Shown: in pieces, positions 24,939-34,061 of the stretch
Layout: each line of letters starts with the position of its first letter
Numbering within the stretch: position 1 is the first letter of the stretch
NCBI GenBank assembly: GCA_002390285.1
Contig: DGPB01000011.1
Span: 121,440 to 185,439 of the forward strand
Reading direction: 5' to 3'
Length of the DNA: 64,000 bases
Source: Cellvibrionales bacterium UBA4451
Lineage (GTDB): Bacteria > Pseudomonadota > Gammaproteobacteria > Pseudomonadales > Porticoccaceae
Made by a program: the position numbers and the translations under genes
The notes under the pieces: generated by a model
Database searches by the model: none
What the model was told of the DNA's origin: nothing
What the model saw: only the letters and a program-made list of their open reading frames with translations

Positions 24939-26435
24939 ATGAAAGCCAGCCTGCAACTGAAAATCGGTCATCAGCTGACCATGACTCCGCAGCTGCAACA
25001 GGCCATTCGCCTCCTACAGCTATCGTCCCTTGAGCTCCATCAGGAAATTCAGCAAAATCTCTACGACAACCCTCTGCTGGAATTGGCCGAAGAATCTGAA
25101 AACCCACCTGAAACCACAGAAAACACCCTGAGCACCCAAAGAGCCGAAACAAAAACCCAGAGCGAAACTGAAGACCATGAACCTATCGATCACGCCACTC
25201 AAGACCTAAACGGAGCAGACTGGGAAAACAAAATACCGCAGGATCTACCGGTAGATACCAACTGGGATGATATTTATCAACCCAGCACAAGCACGAAAAG
25301 CCCAGGCCTCGAAACCCGTGATTTCGACAGCGTTCACAACGTAACGGAGTCACTTCAGGATCACCTTCTCTGGCAGCTCAATCTAACGCCTCTCTCAGCA
25401 ACAGACAAACTGATTGGCGAGAATATTATCGATGCTATCGACACCAGCGGCATGCTGGTTGTTCCTGTAGAAGAAATCTGGGCGCCCCTTGATGATGAAA
25501 TAGAGCTGGATGAAGTTGTTGCTGTTCTTCATTGCATCCAGCAATTTGACCCCTCCGGCGTTGGCGCCACCAATCTATCTGAATGCCTGCTAATTCAACT
25601 GAACCAGTTTTCATCCAGCACAACATTTTGGGAAGAGGCAAGGCAACTGGTATCACACCACCTAGATCTAGTAGGCCAACGTGATTACCGCCGGTTAGAG
25701 AAGGTTACCGGATATACACAGGTAACCTTGGATGGCGCCATTCAGTTGATTCAAACACTATCCCCTCATCCAGGCGATGCTATCAGCACCGATGATACGG
25801 AATATGTTGTTCCAGATGTACGAGTCACAAAAGAAGGTGATCACTGGCAGGTATCATTAAACCAGGACATCACCCCTCGACTAAACATCAACCAGCAATA
25901 TGCACAGATGATCCGCCGCGCAGACTCCAGCCAAGACAATACCTTCCTGAAAAACCACCTACAAGAAGCCAAATGGTTTCTGCGTAGTATCGAGAGCCGA
26001 AATGACACTTTATTACGGGTATCATCTTGCATTATTGAACTACAGCAGGGGTTTTTGGCCCAAGGCCCAGAGGCCATGCGTCCGATGGTGCTGGCTGACA
26101 TTGCAGAACGACTGGACCTACATGAATCGACCATTTCCAGGGTGACTACCCAGAAGTATTTAGACACACCGCAAGGTGTCTTTGAATTCAAATACTTTTT
26201 TTCTAGCCATGTCTCTACTACCAGCGGAGGGGAGTGTTCATCTACCGCTATTCGCGCTATCCTAAAAAAGATGATTAGTGCAGAGAATTCCGTTAAACCA
26301 CTCAGCGATAACAAGCTCACCACACTATTGCAGGACATGGGCATACAGGTCGCTAGGCGCACTGTAGCCAAATACCGGGAAGGGATGGGCATTCCTTCTT
26401 CCAGTGAACGAAAACGTTACAAACCACATGCTTAA
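24939..26435 (+). CDS. rpoN: RNA polymerase sigma-54 factor
   Basis: Sigma-54 recruits polymerase to -24/-12 promoters and needs AAA+ activators such as NtrC. The Gln/Leu-rich region I (LKIGHQLTMTPQLQQAIRLL) is at the N-terminus, an acidic region II follows at about 50-120, and the core-binding domain, helix-turn-helix and C-terminal RpoN box ARRTVAKYRE (about residues 473-482) are intact. The length of 498 is normal. Downstream hpf, ptsN, rapZ and npr form the conserved nitrogen-PTS cluster. Two clear target promoters for it (glnA, ntrB) lie in the same window. Confidence 0.98.
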   Translation: MKASLQLKIGHQLTMTPQLQQAIRLLQLSSLELHQEIQQNLYDNPLLELAEESENPPETTENTLSTQRAETKTQSETEDHEPIDHATQDLNGADWENKIPQDLPVDTNWDDIYQPSTSTKSPGLETRDFDSVHNVTESLQDHLLWQLNLTPLSATDKLIGENIIDAIDTSGMLVVPVEEIWAPLDDEIELDEVVAVLHCIQQFDPSGVGATNLSECLLIQLNQFSSSTTFWEEARQLVSHHLDLVGQRDYRRLEKVTGYTQVTLDGAIQLIQTLSPHPGDAISTDDTEYVVPDVRVTKEGDHWQVSLNQDITPRLNINQQYAQMIRRADSSQDNTFLKNHLQEAKWFLRSIESRNDTLLRVSSCIIELQQGFLAQGPEAMRPMVLADIAERLDLHESTISRVTTQKYLDTPQGVFEFKYFFSSHVSTTSGGECSSTAIRAILKKMISAENSVKPLSDNKLTTLLQDMGIQVARRTVAKYREGMGIPSSSERKRYKPHA

Positions 26436-26458
26436 CCTCACAAAATAAGGAGAACCGC

Positions 26459-26746
26459 ATGCAATTAAATATCAGCGGACATCATCTCGATATTACCGAC
26501 CCCATCAAGGATTACGTCACCACCAAACTGTCTAAACTGGAGCGGCATCATGATCGCATTACCAGCACCAACGTCATTCTTTCGGTAGAAAAGCTGGTTC
26601 AAAAAGCGGAGGCCACTGTGCATGTTAGTGGCGGCGAATTTTTTGCCAACTCGGAACATGACGATCTCTATGCCGCGATCGACATACTGACGGACAAACT
26701 TGATCGTCAGCTCATTAAACACAAGGAAAAGAACCGCGATAGATAA
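26459..26746 (+). CDS. hpf: ribosome hibernation-promoting factor, short form
   Basis: A 95-residue HPF/YfiA-family protein that binds the 30S channel and promotes ribosome dimers in stationary phase. The family pattern is visible: MQLNISGHHLDITDPIKDYV, then KLERHHDRI, VSGGEFFANSEHDDLYAAID (positions 58-77) and a basic C-terminus. It lacks the C-terminal dimerisation domain of long HPF. It starts 23 bases after rpoN, with AAGGAG upstream. Confidence 0.96.
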   Translation: MQLNISGHHLDITDPIKDYVTTKLSKLERHHDRITSTNVILSVEKLVQKAEATVHVSGGEFFANSEHDDLYAAIDILTDKLDRQLIKHKEKNRDR

Positions 26747-26752
26747 TCTCTT

Positions 26753-27217
26753 ATGAAACTGATCGATATACTCCCCCCCGAGAACACAGACTCTGATGCT
26801 CCCGGGGGCAGCAAAAAAAGGGTCCTTGAGCACCTCTCACACTTTTTGGCAGACCGCATGACCGGTATCGATGCGGATGAAATCTACCTAGGTCTTCTTG
26901 CACGTGAGCGCCTTGGCAGCACCGGGATAGGAGAAGGTATCGCCATCCCCCACTGCCGAATGGCCAGTTGTGAAAAGATTACTGGCGCCCTATTAAAACT
27001 CAGTGATCCTGTCGACTTCGATGCGATCGATGCTGGCCCAGTGGACTTGGTTTTTGCCCTAATCGTGCCGGAAGAACAAAATGATGAGCACCTTCAGGTG
27101 CTGTCCTCCATTGTCGAGCTACTCCAAGAGGAAGGCGTTCGCTCTCAACTGCGACAGGCATCCTCTAACGAAGCACTCTATAGTGCCATCACTGCTGACC
27201 GGCCAACCCAAGGATAA
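26753..27217 (+). CDS. ptsN: nitrogen PTS enzyme IIA (PtsN)
   Basis: EIIA-Ntr receives phosphate from Npr and regulates K+ uptake, sigma factor balance and carbon/nitrogen responses rather than transporting sugar. The phosphoacceptor His is in GIAIPHCRM (about residue 66). The motif LARERLGSTGIGEG precedes it and the length is 154 residues. It is located between hpf and rapZ as in E. coli and Pseudomonas. Confidence 0.96.
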   Translation: MKLIDILPPENTDSDAPGGSKKRVLEHLSHFLADRMTGIDADEIYLGLLARERLGSTGIGEGIAIPHCRMASCEKITGALLKLSDPVDFDAIDAGPVDLVFALIVPEEQNDEHLQVLSSIVELLQEEGVRSQLRQASSNEALYSAITADRPTQG

Positions 27218-27223
27218 CGACCC

Positions 27224-28084
27224 ATGCGCCTGGTGGTAGTCAGCGGACGATCCGGTTCCGGTAAAAGCACGGCACTTAATGTGCTTGAAGATGTAGGCTT
27301 CACCTGCATCGACAACCTACCAGCAAGCCTGCTACCCGGCCTGTTTCAACAAGCTACCGACAAACAGGGGCATAATTGGCTGGAAAATATTGCCGTAGGA
27401 ATTGACGCAAGAAACCTAACCGGCGACCTAAACCAACTTCCCAAAATTCTTGATGAGCTCAAGGCAACTGGCATAGACTACGAGGTCATCTTTCTCGATG
27501 CTAGAACCTCTGTATTAATTCAACGCTTCAGTGAAACTCGCCGCAAGCACCCACTCAGCTCAGATCACATTGACCTCAAAGAAGCCATTGCACTGGAGAC
27601 CAAACTCTTAGAGCCCATAACCTCTATTGCTAATCGCAGAATCGACACCAGCAATATGACCTTGCACCAGTTGCGGGATATCATCAAAAAACAAATTGCT
27701 CACACGAGCAAAGGTGATATGGCCATTCTTTTTGAGTCCTTTGCCTTCAAGCATGGGGTTCCCTCCGATGCCGACTTTGTATTTGATGTACGCTGCTTGC
27801 CAAACCCCTACTGGAAACACGCACTGCGCCCCTTTAACGGCAATGATCAACCCGTCATCGAATTTCTTGAATCACAGCCAGAAGTGGCAGCCATGCTGGC
27901 TGATATCAATGGCTTTATGACTCGCTGGATACCCAGTTTTCGCGCCAACAATCGCAGCTACTTAACCATAGCCATAGGCTGTACTGGCGGCCAACATCGC
28001 TCCGTATACATCAGCAACACGCTGAGTGAATACTTTGTCGCCCAATACCCCAATACACAGGTTCGGCACAGGGAGCTCACGTGA
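27224..28084 (+). CDS. rapZ: RNase adapter protein RapZ
   Basis: A 286-residue P-loop protein that in E. coli binds GlmY/GlmZ sRNA and RNase E to control glucosamine-6-phosphate synthesis. Walker A is GRSGSGKST (about residues 7-15), FLDART marks the Walker B region, and the C-terminal half has FSFKHG-type (here FAFKHGVP), DVRCLPNPYW and IGCTGGQHRSVYI motifs. Whether it controls an sRNA here cannot be judged. It is in the ptsN-rapZ-npr cluster. Confidence 0.95.
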   Translation: MRLVVVSGRSGSGKSTALNVLEDVGFTCIDNLPASLLPGLFQQATDKQGHNWLENIAVGIDARNLTGDLNQLPKILDELKATGIDYEVIFLDARTSVLIQRFSETRRKHPLSSDHIDLKEAIALETKLLEPITSIANRRIDTSNMTLHQLRDIIKKQIAHTSKGDMAILFESFAFKHGVPSDADFVFDVRCLPNPYWKHALRPFNGNDQPVIEFLESQPEVAAMLADINGFMTRWIPSFRANNRSYLTIAIGCTGGQHRSVYISNTLSEYFVAQYPNTQVRHRELT

Positions 28085-28118
28085 CCTCACTTGACAGAGA
28101 CACCAATCACAGGCTTTT

Positions 28119-28400
28119 ATGTCGCCCATGATTTACGTAGAACTTACCATTATCAACAAGCTGGGGCTGCACGCGCGTGCAGCGGCCAAGCTGGCGTCGA
28201 CGGCTGGAAAGTATGGCTGCACCATCAAAACTGGCCGAAAGCCGGACAAGCTAGTAGATGCCAAAAGCGTTATGTCCTTGATGCTTCTCGCTGCCAGTCA
28301 GGGCACAACCTTGTATTTTCACTTTGAAGGCAATGATGCAAAAAGAGCACACCAAGATATTGAGCAGCTAATAGAAAATCGCTTTGATGAAGAACAATAA
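28119..28400 (+). CDS. npr: phosphocarrier protein Npr (nitrogen PTS HPr)
   Basis: A 93-residue HPr-family protein. The active-site His lies in NKLGLHARAAAKL (about residue 19) and the regulatory Ser region is KSVMSLMLLAASQG. It relays phosphate from PtsP to PtsN. Starts are possible at 28119 or 28128 (MIYVELTI). No sugar-PTS genes are nearby, consistent with a regulatory nitrogen PTS. Confidence 0.94.
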   Translation: MSPMIYVELTIINKLGLHARAAAKLASTAGKYGCTIKTGRKPDKLVDAKSVMSLMLLAASQGTTLYFHFEGNDAKRAHQDIEQLIENRFDEEQ

Positions 28401-28542
28401 TCAAAAGACTCATCGCCATAAGGGCAAGACTCCACAAACATAATAAACAACCCAGCCCATCCTGCTGACAACGCTATAAATTTTCATCCCCCACCTATAA
28501 ACTATTGGCCATCTACAACGGTAGCTAGGAGTTACCACACCC

Positions 28543-29901
28543 ATGCAGGAGCCTAACGAAAAAGTCAGCCAACTTTCACAGCTTGCGAGCGTTAACGAGC
28601 TGATGGATTCCAGTAATGTACGCTTACTGAGTTACATGCTAAACGACCTGACGCCTGCTGATATTGCAGACCAAATTGAAGCCGCACCGCCCAAAGCACG
28701 CCGCGTGTTATGGGATCTCGTCGATAAAGAGTTTGAAGGTGAAGTTATCGGCGAACTCAGCGAAGAACTTCGCGGAGAAATCCTCAATGAAATGGAGAGC
28801 CATGAGGTAGCCTCACTGACTGAAGGCCTCGACCCTGATGATGTGGCCGACATACTTCAGCAACTTCCCGAAAAGGTCATTCCCGAAGTTCTACAGGCCA
28901 TGAGCACCCAGGACCGCCAACGGGTTGAAACCGTTCTCACCTATGACGAGGACACGGCTGGCGGCCTGATGAATACGGACACCATCACCGTCCGCCCAGA
29001 CATGACCCTCGATGTGGTTTTGCGTTATCTTCGTCGCCACGAGGAAATCCCCCAGACCACTGATAGTATTTTTGTGGTTAACCGGGAAGACACTTTTTTG
29101 GGGATCTTGCCTCTGGGCAAATTACTCACCTCAAGCCCCAATATTACTGTCCGTGAAATTACCGTTACCAAAGTTGAGGCTATTCCCGCCGACATGCCTG
29201 CCTCGCAAGTAGCACTCCTGTTTGAAAAATATAACTGGGTTTCTGCGCCAGTGGTCGGCGAAAACAACAAACTGCTGGGACGGATCACTATTGATGATGT
29301 GGTCGATGTCATTATGGACGATGCCAACCACTCATTACTTGGTCTGGCAGGACTCAGTGACGAAGAGGAAACCTTCGCATCTGTCCGCCGAACCACGCCC
29401 CGCCGTGCAATCTGGCTAGGGGTCAATCTGATGACCGCCATTCTCGCTTCAGCGGTAATTAGCCTATTTGAAGCCACCATCGACAAAGTGGTGGCGCTGG
29501 CCATTTTGATGCCCATTGTTGCCAGTATGGGCGGCGTGGCAGGCAGTCAAACACTGACGGTGGTAATTCGCGGGATGGCACTGGGCCAGATCAGCCGCAA
29601 CAATCTTCGCTGGCTACTCACCAAAGAATTTGCCGTCGGCGCCCTCAACGGAATGATGTGGGCATTGGTTATGGGGGTGGTTGCAGCCCTTTGGTTCAAA
29701 GACCCTATGATTGCCGTCATTATGGCGGCAGCCATGCTGATCAATCTAATCGCTGCGGCATTGGCCGGCGCAGCACTACCCGTCATCCTTAAAGCTTGTA
29801 AAATTGACCCAGCACTGGCCGGCAGCGTTGCGCTAACGACCATCACTGATGTGGTGGGGTTCCTCTCATTCCTAGGGCTGGCAACTCTATTTTATGGCTA
29901 A
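28543..29901 (+). CDS. mgtE: MgtE-family magnesium transporter
   Basis: A 452-residue Mg2+ channel/transporter. The N-terminal domain of helical repeats (about 20-130) contains LDPDDVADILQQLP, a CBS pair occupies about 135-255, and five membrane helices span about 280-450, with the pore motif PIVASMGGVAGSQT and the later VGFLSFLGLATLF helix. AGGAG lies twelve bases before the ATG. No riboswitch is apparent in the 142-base leader. Confidence 0.95.
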   Translation: MQEPNEKVSQLSQLASVNELMDSSNVRLLSYMLNDLTPADIADQIEAAPPKARRVLWDLVDKEFEGEVIGELSEELRGEILNEMESHEVASLTEGLDPDDVADILQQLPEKVIPEVLQAMSTQDRQRVETVLTYDEDTAGGLMNTDTITVRPDMTLDVVLRYLRRHEEIPQTTDSIFVVNREDTFLGILPLGKLLTSSPNITVREITVTKVEAIPADMPASQVALLFEKYNWVSAPVVGENNKLLGRITIDDVVDVIMDDANHSLLGLAGLSDEEETFASVRRTTPRRAIWLGVNLMTAILASAVISLFEATIDKVVALAILMPIVASMGGVAGSQTLTVVIRGMALGQISRNNLRWLLTKEFAVGALNGMMWALVMGVVAALWFKDPMIAVIMAAAMLINLIAAALAGAALPVILKACKIDPALAGSVALTTITDVVGFLSFLGLATLFYG

Positions 29902-29907
29902 TCTATT

Positions 29908-30432
29908 ATGAATAAAAATAAACTTTCTGAATCACATCAGAAGGATGAACTTCCAGAAGAAGCCATAAGCAAGTCTGCTCTCAAACGAGAAATGACTGCC
30001 TTACAAAAAATCGGGGAGGAACTGGTCGATTTGCCCTCAGCCAAGCTGGCTAAAATCCCCATGCCAGAAATACTGGAAGACGCTATCATGCTGGCTCGCC
30101 GACTAAAAAACCGCGAGGGGAAGCGCCGGCAGTTGCAGTATATTGGCAAGATTATGCGAACCATTGACCACGAGGCGATCAAAGAACGGCTAAATAGCTT
30201 CGATCAACAAAGTAAAAGTTTCCGCCAGCAATTTCATCGACTAGAACAATGGCGTGACCAACTGATTGCCGATGGCGACCAAGCCCTTGACGAACTACTC
30301 AATGAGTCACCCAAACTGGACAGACAGCATTTGCGCCAGTTAATCCGCCAGGCACACAAAGAGACATCACAAAATAAATCGCCCGCAGCCAGCCGAAAAA
30401 TTTTCAAATATTTACAAGAAAATATCGAGTAG
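29908..30432 (+). CDS. darP: ribosome-associated protein DarP (YjgA)
   Basis: A 174-residue DUF615 protein; in E. coli DarP takes part in late maturation of the 50S subunit. Family features seen are the N-terminal SKSALKREMTALQKIGEEL (positions 21-39), the LARRLKNREGKRRQLQYIGK basic block (given as its core GKRRQLQYIGK) and the C-terminal KYLQENIE. It starts six bases after mgtE and probably shares its transcript. Confidence 0.93.
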   Translation: MNKNKLSESHQKDELPEEAISKSALKREMTALQKIGEELVDLPSAKLAKIPMPEILEDAIMLARRLKNREGKRRQLQYIGKIMRTIDHEAIKERLNSFDQQSKSFRQQFHRLEQWRDQLIADGDQALDELLNESPKLDRQHLRQLIRQAHKETSQNKSPAASRKIFKYLQENIE

Positions 30433-30458
30433 CTTCGTTTCAGCGGAACATGCTTCCC

Positions 30459-31418
30459 TCAGGATACATCCCCTAATGTCATCACCATATCATCTGTAGC
30501 CTGCACCAGTGCTGCCAACGTGCTTGGCTCACTGGAGGCGTGGCCCGCATCACGAATGACCTCCAGCACAGCTCCCGGCCAAACACGATGCAAATCAAAT
30601 GCCTGCCCCAATGGGCATACCATGTCATAGCGGCCATGAATAATGACGCAGGGGATATCTTTTAAAATATTGGCCCGAGAAATAATTTCATTGTCTTCCA
30701 GAAAAGCCTGATTGATAAAATAGTGAGCTTCTATGCGAGCCATGGCTAAAGCTGTATGCGGGCCCCCCAAGTGCGCAACCAAACTAGGGTTGGGCTGCAA
30801 GCTAGCGCATCGGCCCTCCCAAATTGACCATGCTTTTGCTGCCGCCATTCGTGTTAATTCATTGTCGCCCACCAAGCGCTGGTAATACGCCACCAGCATA
30901 TCAGCCCGCTCTAAAAGAGGAATGGGTGCCAGGTAGTCTCGCCAGTACTCAGGAAAAACATGGCAGGCGCCATCCTGATAAAACCAATTAATGTCCTTCT
31001 TCCGACAGAGAAAAACACCGCGTAAAACCATACCCCGAACTCTCGCCGGGTGCGCCTGCGCATACACCAAGCTAAGCGTTGAACCCCATGAACCGCCGAA
31101 CAACATCCATTGCTCCACCTTCACCAGTTCACGAATTTTCTCTATATCAGCCACCAGCTCTCGGGTGTTATTAGCTGTTAATTCTGCATGGGGCTTTGAG
31201 CGGCCACTACCACGCTGGTCAAACAAAATAATTCGGTATTTTTCCGGATCAAAAAAACGCCTGTCATTTTCCGTACACCCAGCACCAGGACCCCCGTGTA
31301 TAAACAACACAGGGATACCTTCTGGATTTCCCACCTCCTCAATGTAAAGCGTGTGGATATCATCTACAGCTAAACTATGGGTGGTATAAGGCTTGATTCG
31401 CGGGTAAAACGTTCTCAT
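30459..31418 (-). CDS. pip: proline iminopeptidase
   Basis: An alpha/beta-hydrolase of family S33 that removes N-terminal proline from peptides. The oxyanion motif HGGPGAGC is at about residues 41-48, nucleophile Ser in GGSWGSTLSL (about 109), DQRGSGRS is typical of the family, and Asp and His are in IHGRYDMVCP and DAGHASSEP. The length of 319 is normal. It is convergent with darP and not evidently in an operon. Confidence 0.95.
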   Translation of the reverse strand: MRTFYPRIKPYTTHSLAVDDIHTLYIEEVGNPEGIPVLFIHGGPGAGCTENDRRFFDPEKYRIILFDQRGSGRSKPHAELTANNTRELVADIEKIRELVKVEQWMLFGGSWGSTLSLVYAQAHPARVRGMVLRGVFLCRKKDINWFYQDGACHVFPEYWRDYLAPIPLLERADMLVAYYQRLVGDNELTRMAAAKAWSIWEGRCASLQPNPSLVAHLGGPHTALAMARIEAHYFINQAFLEDNEIISRANILKDIPCVIIHGRYDMVCPLGQAFDLHRVWPGAVLEVIRDAGHASSEPSTLAALVQATDDMVMTLGDVS

Positions 31419-31492
31419 GAATTGGCTCTTTAAGTGGCGACACCAGCCGGAATAAATACCCTACAGCACATCAATGCTCTACAGTTAACCCT

Positions 31493-32086
31493 ATGCCAGC
31501 TTCCCAGCAAACGCAATTATCACGATGTGACTGGTGTCTCAGCGACGTCCTTTACCAACACTACCATGATTCAGAATGGGGTGTACCCTGCACCGAAGAC
31601 CAAAAATTGTTTGAATTTCTGATACTGGAAAGCGCTCAGGCAGGTCTAGCTTGGATTACCATTTTGAGAAAACGCGAAAACTATCGACGTGCTTTTTCTG
31701 ACTTTAGAGCTGAACGTGTCGCACGACTTAACACCCGAAGCATTGAACGGCTAATGTGCGACTCGGGTATCGTGCGAAACAAACTCAAGATCAAAAGTGC
31801 GATTAATAACGCTCAAAAATTTCTTGAAGTACAACAACAAGCAGGTAGTTTTTCAAATTACCTGTGGGGATTTGTCGATGGAACAGCAATCCAAAACCAT
31901 TGGCTGAATCTTCAGCAAGTACCATCCACGACACCGCTTTCTGAGACCATCAGCAAAGATATGAAGCAAAGAGGGTTTCAGTTTTTTGGCAAGACCATCT
32001 GCTATGCCTACATGCAAGCCATAGGGATGGTGAACGACCACACAGTCTCATGCTTTCGACATGGGGAATGCCAGAGTCAAATGTGA
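31493..32086 (+). CDS. tag: 3-methyladenine DNA glycosylase I
   Basis: A Tag-family glycosylase of 197 residues that removes 3-methyladenine from DNA. Conserved features are RCDWCLSD and YHDSEWGVP near the N-terminus, ESAQAGLAWITILRKRENYR (family motif; the core is QAGLAW) and a C-terminal zinc-binding arrangement, where Cys11 and Cys14 join His180 and Cys184-type ligands in VNDHTVSCFRH. It is divergent from pip and faces bipA. No AlkA or Ada neighbours are present. Confidence 0.94.
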   Translation: MPASQQTQLSRCDWCLSDVLYQHYHDSEWGVPCTEDQKLFEFLILESAQAGLAWITILRKRENYRRAFSDFRAERVARLNTRSIERLMCDSGIVRNKLKIKSAINNAQKFLEVQQQAGSFSNYLWGFVDGTAIQNHWLNLQQVPSTTPLSETISKDMKQRGFQFFGKTICYAYMQAIGMVNDHTVSCFRHGECQSQM

Positions 32087-32160
32087 CACTCCCTTTTACA
32101 CGTTAACCATACAATCCAAAAAGCCGAGAAGCGAGCTCCTTCGGTCTAAACGAGGCCCAT

Positions 32161-33969
32161 TTATTTAGGCGCTCGCTTACGCTCGTTTTCAGTGAGTAAC
32201 TTTTTACGAAGGCGAATACTATTTGGCGTAACCTCCACCAGCTCGTCGTCTTCAATAAATTCTAATGCCTGCTCTAGTGTATGAGTGACTGGAGGGCTTA
32301 GGGTTAACGCTTCATCAGTACCGGAGGCACGCACGTTGGTCAGCTGCTTGCCTTTAGTCGGGTTAACCGGCAGATCGTTGGTGCGTGAATGCAAGCCGAC
32401 AATTTGGCCTTCATATACATCGTTACCGGGGCCGAGGAATAAGCGGCCACGATCCTGTAGGTTAAACAGGCCAAAGGCCAGTGTTTTACCTTTGATCATT
32501 GATACCAGTACGCCATTTTGGCGCTTGGCAACGTCACCCTGTTTAACGGGGCCATAGTGATCAAAAATACTGGTCATGATGCCTGAACCGCTGGTCATGG
32601 TCAGAAACTGAGAGCGGAAACCGATTAAACCTCGAGAAGGCGCCATAAACTCCAGCCGCACACGACCTTTGCCATCTGGCTCCATATTAGTTAGCTCCGC
32701 TTTACGCAAGCCAAACTCTTCCATGACCGAACCCTGGTGCTGATCCTCTACATCGATCACCACTTGCTCAAAGGGCTCGTGTAGCTTGCCATCCACCTCT
32801 TTCTGAATCACCTCTGGACGCGAGACGCCCAGCTCAAAACCTTCGCGACGCATGTTTTCGATCAATACAGACAGGTGTAATTCACCACGACCGGAAACAA
32901 TGAATTTATCGGGGCCTTCGCCCGGCTGTACTCTTAGGGCAACGTTGTGGATCAGCTCTTGTTCGAGGCGATCTTTGATATTGCGTGTGGTCACATACTT
33001 GCCTTCCAATCCGGCAAATGGCGAGTTGTTCACTTGAAAGGTCATGCTTACTGTTGGTTCATCAACACTCAAAGGAGGCAGTGCTTCTGGTGTATCAGGA
33101 TGACAAATGGTGTCAGAAATACCCAGTTTATCGATACCGGTAATACAAACGATATCGCCAGCTTCTGCTTTTTCAACAGGCACGCGTTCGAGGCCCGCAT
33201 AACCCATCACTTGCAGAACTTTGCCTTTACGCGTATTCCCCTCACTATCAACCACAACCACTTGTTCGTTAGGCTTCATTCTTCCTCGAGCAATACGGCC
33301 AACACCAATAACACCGACATAGCTGCTGTAATCCAGCGCACTAATTTGCATTTGCAGAGGACCTTCAGGATCAACATCGGGAGCCTTTACCTTGTCCACA
33401 ATCATCTGGAGCAACGGGGTCATATCATCCATCATCTCATCCGGTTCTATACCGGCAATACCATTCAGAGCTGATGCATAAATAATGGGGAAGTCCAGTT
33501 GCTCGTCGGTAGCACCCAAGCTGTCAAACAAATCAAACACTTGGTCTATCACCCAGTGAGGTCGGGCGCTAGGGCGATCAACCTTGTTTACAACTAGAAT
33601 GGGGTTCAAACCCTGCTCAAAGGCCTTTTGAGTCACAAACCGTGTTTGTGGCATTGGGCCATCAACGGCATCGACCAGCAGTAGTACGCAATCCACCATG
33701 GAAAGTACCCGCTCAACTTCACCACCGAAGTCGGCGTGTCCGGGTGTATCTACAATATTAATACGGTACCCATTCCACTCAATAGCTGTGTTTTTAGCTA
33801 GAATGGTAATGCCACGTTCACGCTCCTGATCATTGGAATCCATCACACGCTCCGCGCCCAGACTTTTACGGTCAAGGGTGCCGGACTGTTCGAGCAATTT
33901 ATCAACCAAGGTGGTTTTACCATGGTCAACGTGGGCAATGATGGCGATATTACGAAGGTTCTCGATCAC
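32161..33969 (-). CDS. bipA: ribosome-binding GTPase BipA/TypA
   Basis: A 602-residue translational GTPase involved in 50S assembly and stress adaptation. The G1 motif is AHVDHGKTTL (about residues 12-21), G3 DTPGHADFGGEV and G4 NKVDRP. EF-G-like domains II, III and V and the BipA-specific C-terminal domain with LIGFRSQFLTMTSGSG and TNVRASGTDEA follow. It is downstream of thiI, as in Pseudomonas. A perfect TATAAT on the minus strand lies 30-40 bases upstream. Confidence 0.97.
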   Translation of the reverse strand: MIENLRNIAIIAHVDHGKTTLVDKLLEQSGTLDRKSLGAERVMDSNDQERERGITILAKNTAIEWNGYRINIVDTPGHADFGGEVERVLSMVDCVLLLVDAVDGPMPQTRFVTQKAFEQGLNPILVVNKVDRPSARPHWVIDQVFDLFDSLGATDEQLDFPIIYASALNGIAGIEPDEMMDDMTPLLQMIVDKVKAPDVDPEGPLQMQISALDYSSYVGVIGVGRIARGRMKPNEQVVVVDSEGNTRKGKVLQVMGYAGLERVPVEKAEAGDIVCITGIDKLGISDTICHPDTPEALPPLSVDEPTVSMTFQVNNSPFAGLEGKYVTTRNIKDRLEQELIHNVALRVQPGEGPDKFIVSGRGELHLSVLIENMRREGFELGVSRPEVIQKEVDGKLHEPFEQVVIDVEDQHQGSVMEEFGLRKAELTNMEPDGKGRVRLEFMAPSRGLIGFRSQFLTMTSGSGIMTSIFDHYGPVKQGDVAKRQNGVLVSMIKGKTLAFGLFNLQDRGRLFLGPGNDVYEGQIVGLHSRTNDLPVNPTKGKQLTNVRASGTDEALTLSPPVTHTLEQALEFIEDDELVEVTPNSIRLRKKLLTENERKRAPK

Positions 33970-33989
33970 AGATTCGGTCCGGGTTGGGT

Positions 33990-34019
33990 AAAAAGGCGGG
34001 CATTATACTTACCCCGCCC
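33990..34019 (-). terminator. thiI terminator with an embedded TATAAT
   Basis: In minus-strand RNA GGCGGG pairs with CCCGCC around a 12-base loop, followed by UUUUU: a compact terminator for thiI. The loop contains a perfect minus-strand TATAAT (34007-34002) suited to act as the bipA -10, although no good -35 hexamer stands 16-18 bases upstream. Confidence 0.65.
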
Positions 34020-34061
34020 CAAAGGAGATAGGAAATTATTTCAAATACAGCTGGTTAGCCA

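Noticed and set aside
25841..26392. 183-codon open frame antisense to rpoN
   Set aside because: Shadow frame; the rpoN frame carries all family motifs over the same bases.
28500..28542. Hairpin hiding the mgtE ribosome-binding site
   Set aside because: GGTA and TACC flank the AGGAG, but a 4-bp stem is too weak to support a regulatory call.
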